Below the pieces are notes generated by a model that searched no databases, was not told where the DNA came from, and worked only from the letters and a program-made list of their open reading frames with translations. This document shows, in pieces, positions 6,818 to 6,897 of a stretch of DNA of 6,897 nt (positions are counted from its first letter, which is position 1; each line of letters opens with the position of its first letter). A program made the position numbers and the translations under genes. The DNA is from Burkholderiaceae bacterium (GTDB lineage Bacteria > Pseudomonadota > Gammaproteobacteria > Burkholderiales > Burkholderiaceae): contig JAKONS010000336.1 of NCBI GenBank assembly GCA_022701845.1, positions 1-6,897 of the forward strand. The letters run 5' to 3'.

Positions 6818-6897
6818 GCGCCGCGTGGGAAACGGCAGGGCTGGTGCTGGTCGCCGCCACATTCGGTGCGGGGGCCGCGAGCGCCTTCTGGTGGTGG
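6814..6897 (+). CDS. N-terminus of a probable membrane protein after tssA, cut by the right edge; TssM is one candidate
   Basis: After tssA a frame stays open to the window end. The likely start is the TTG at 6814, overlapping the tssA stop as TTGA, with AGG at 6804-6806 as a weak ribosome-binding site. A GTG at 6844 is an alternative. The 28 visible residues include the hydrophobic run GLVLVAATFGAGAASAF followed by three Trp, which fits a first transmembrane segment close to the N-terminus. Membrane-complex genes such as tssM (icmF) or tssL are natural neighbours, and TssM proteins start with such a segment; no conserved TssM motif lies in the visible part. The gene call rests on the open frame, operon context and hydrophobicity, so the product name remains open. 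Confidence 0.5.
   Translation, partial: MSAAWETAGLVLVAATFGAGAASAFWWW

Noticed and set aside
5795..6862. Antisense ORF of 355 codons opposite tssA and the next gene
   Set aside because: Low-complexity Arg/Gln/Ala/Gly composition with no recognisable motif; tssA on the + strand explains the region.

Overview
This window is a stretch of a type VI secretion system (T6SS) gene cluster. All recognised genes lie on the + strand and are very tightly packed. The DNA is very GC-rich, with strong G/C preference at third codon positions. The VgrG belongs to the sub-family with a 'LSGVVSRE' middle domain and a DUF2345-type C-terminal domain, which is typical of Betaproteobacteria and also found in some Gammaproteobacteria such as xanthomonads. 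A high-GC betaproteobacterium (Rhodocyclales or Burkholderiales) is my best guess; sequence reading alone cannot fix the genus.

Layout, left to right: (1) the 3' two-thirds or so of a vgrG spike gene, cut by the left edge and ending at 1943; (2) a 137-base gap holding only two tiny candidate ORFs; (3) tssE (gp25-like baseplate wedge protein, 2081-2614); (4) a 71-base pyrimidine-rich spacer that is also an open in-frame extension of the next gene; (5) tssF (2686-4569); (6) tssG, overlapping tssF by one base (4569-5765); (7) a 53-base spacer with a 12-codon ORF; (8) short-type tssA (5819-6817); (9) the first 28 codons of a probable membrane protein, cut by the right edge, which may be TssM or another membrane component.

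Together TssE, TssF and TssG build the wedges of the cytoplasmic baseplate that surrounds the VgrG hub. TssA recruits or caps this assembly and guides growth of the tail tube and sheath. The VgrG trimer is the puncturing tip of the expelled tube. The sheath (tssB/tssC), tube (hcp), ATPase (tssH/clpV) and the rest of the membrane complex are not in this window.

I see no rRNA, tRNA, CRISPR array, insertion sequence, convincing promoter or terminator. No effector, immunity or PAAR gene is recognisable next to vgrG. The system is well known. The points worth a second look are the gene junctions: each can be read as continuous translation through overlapping start/stop codons, and several starts lack a Shine-Dalgarno sequence.
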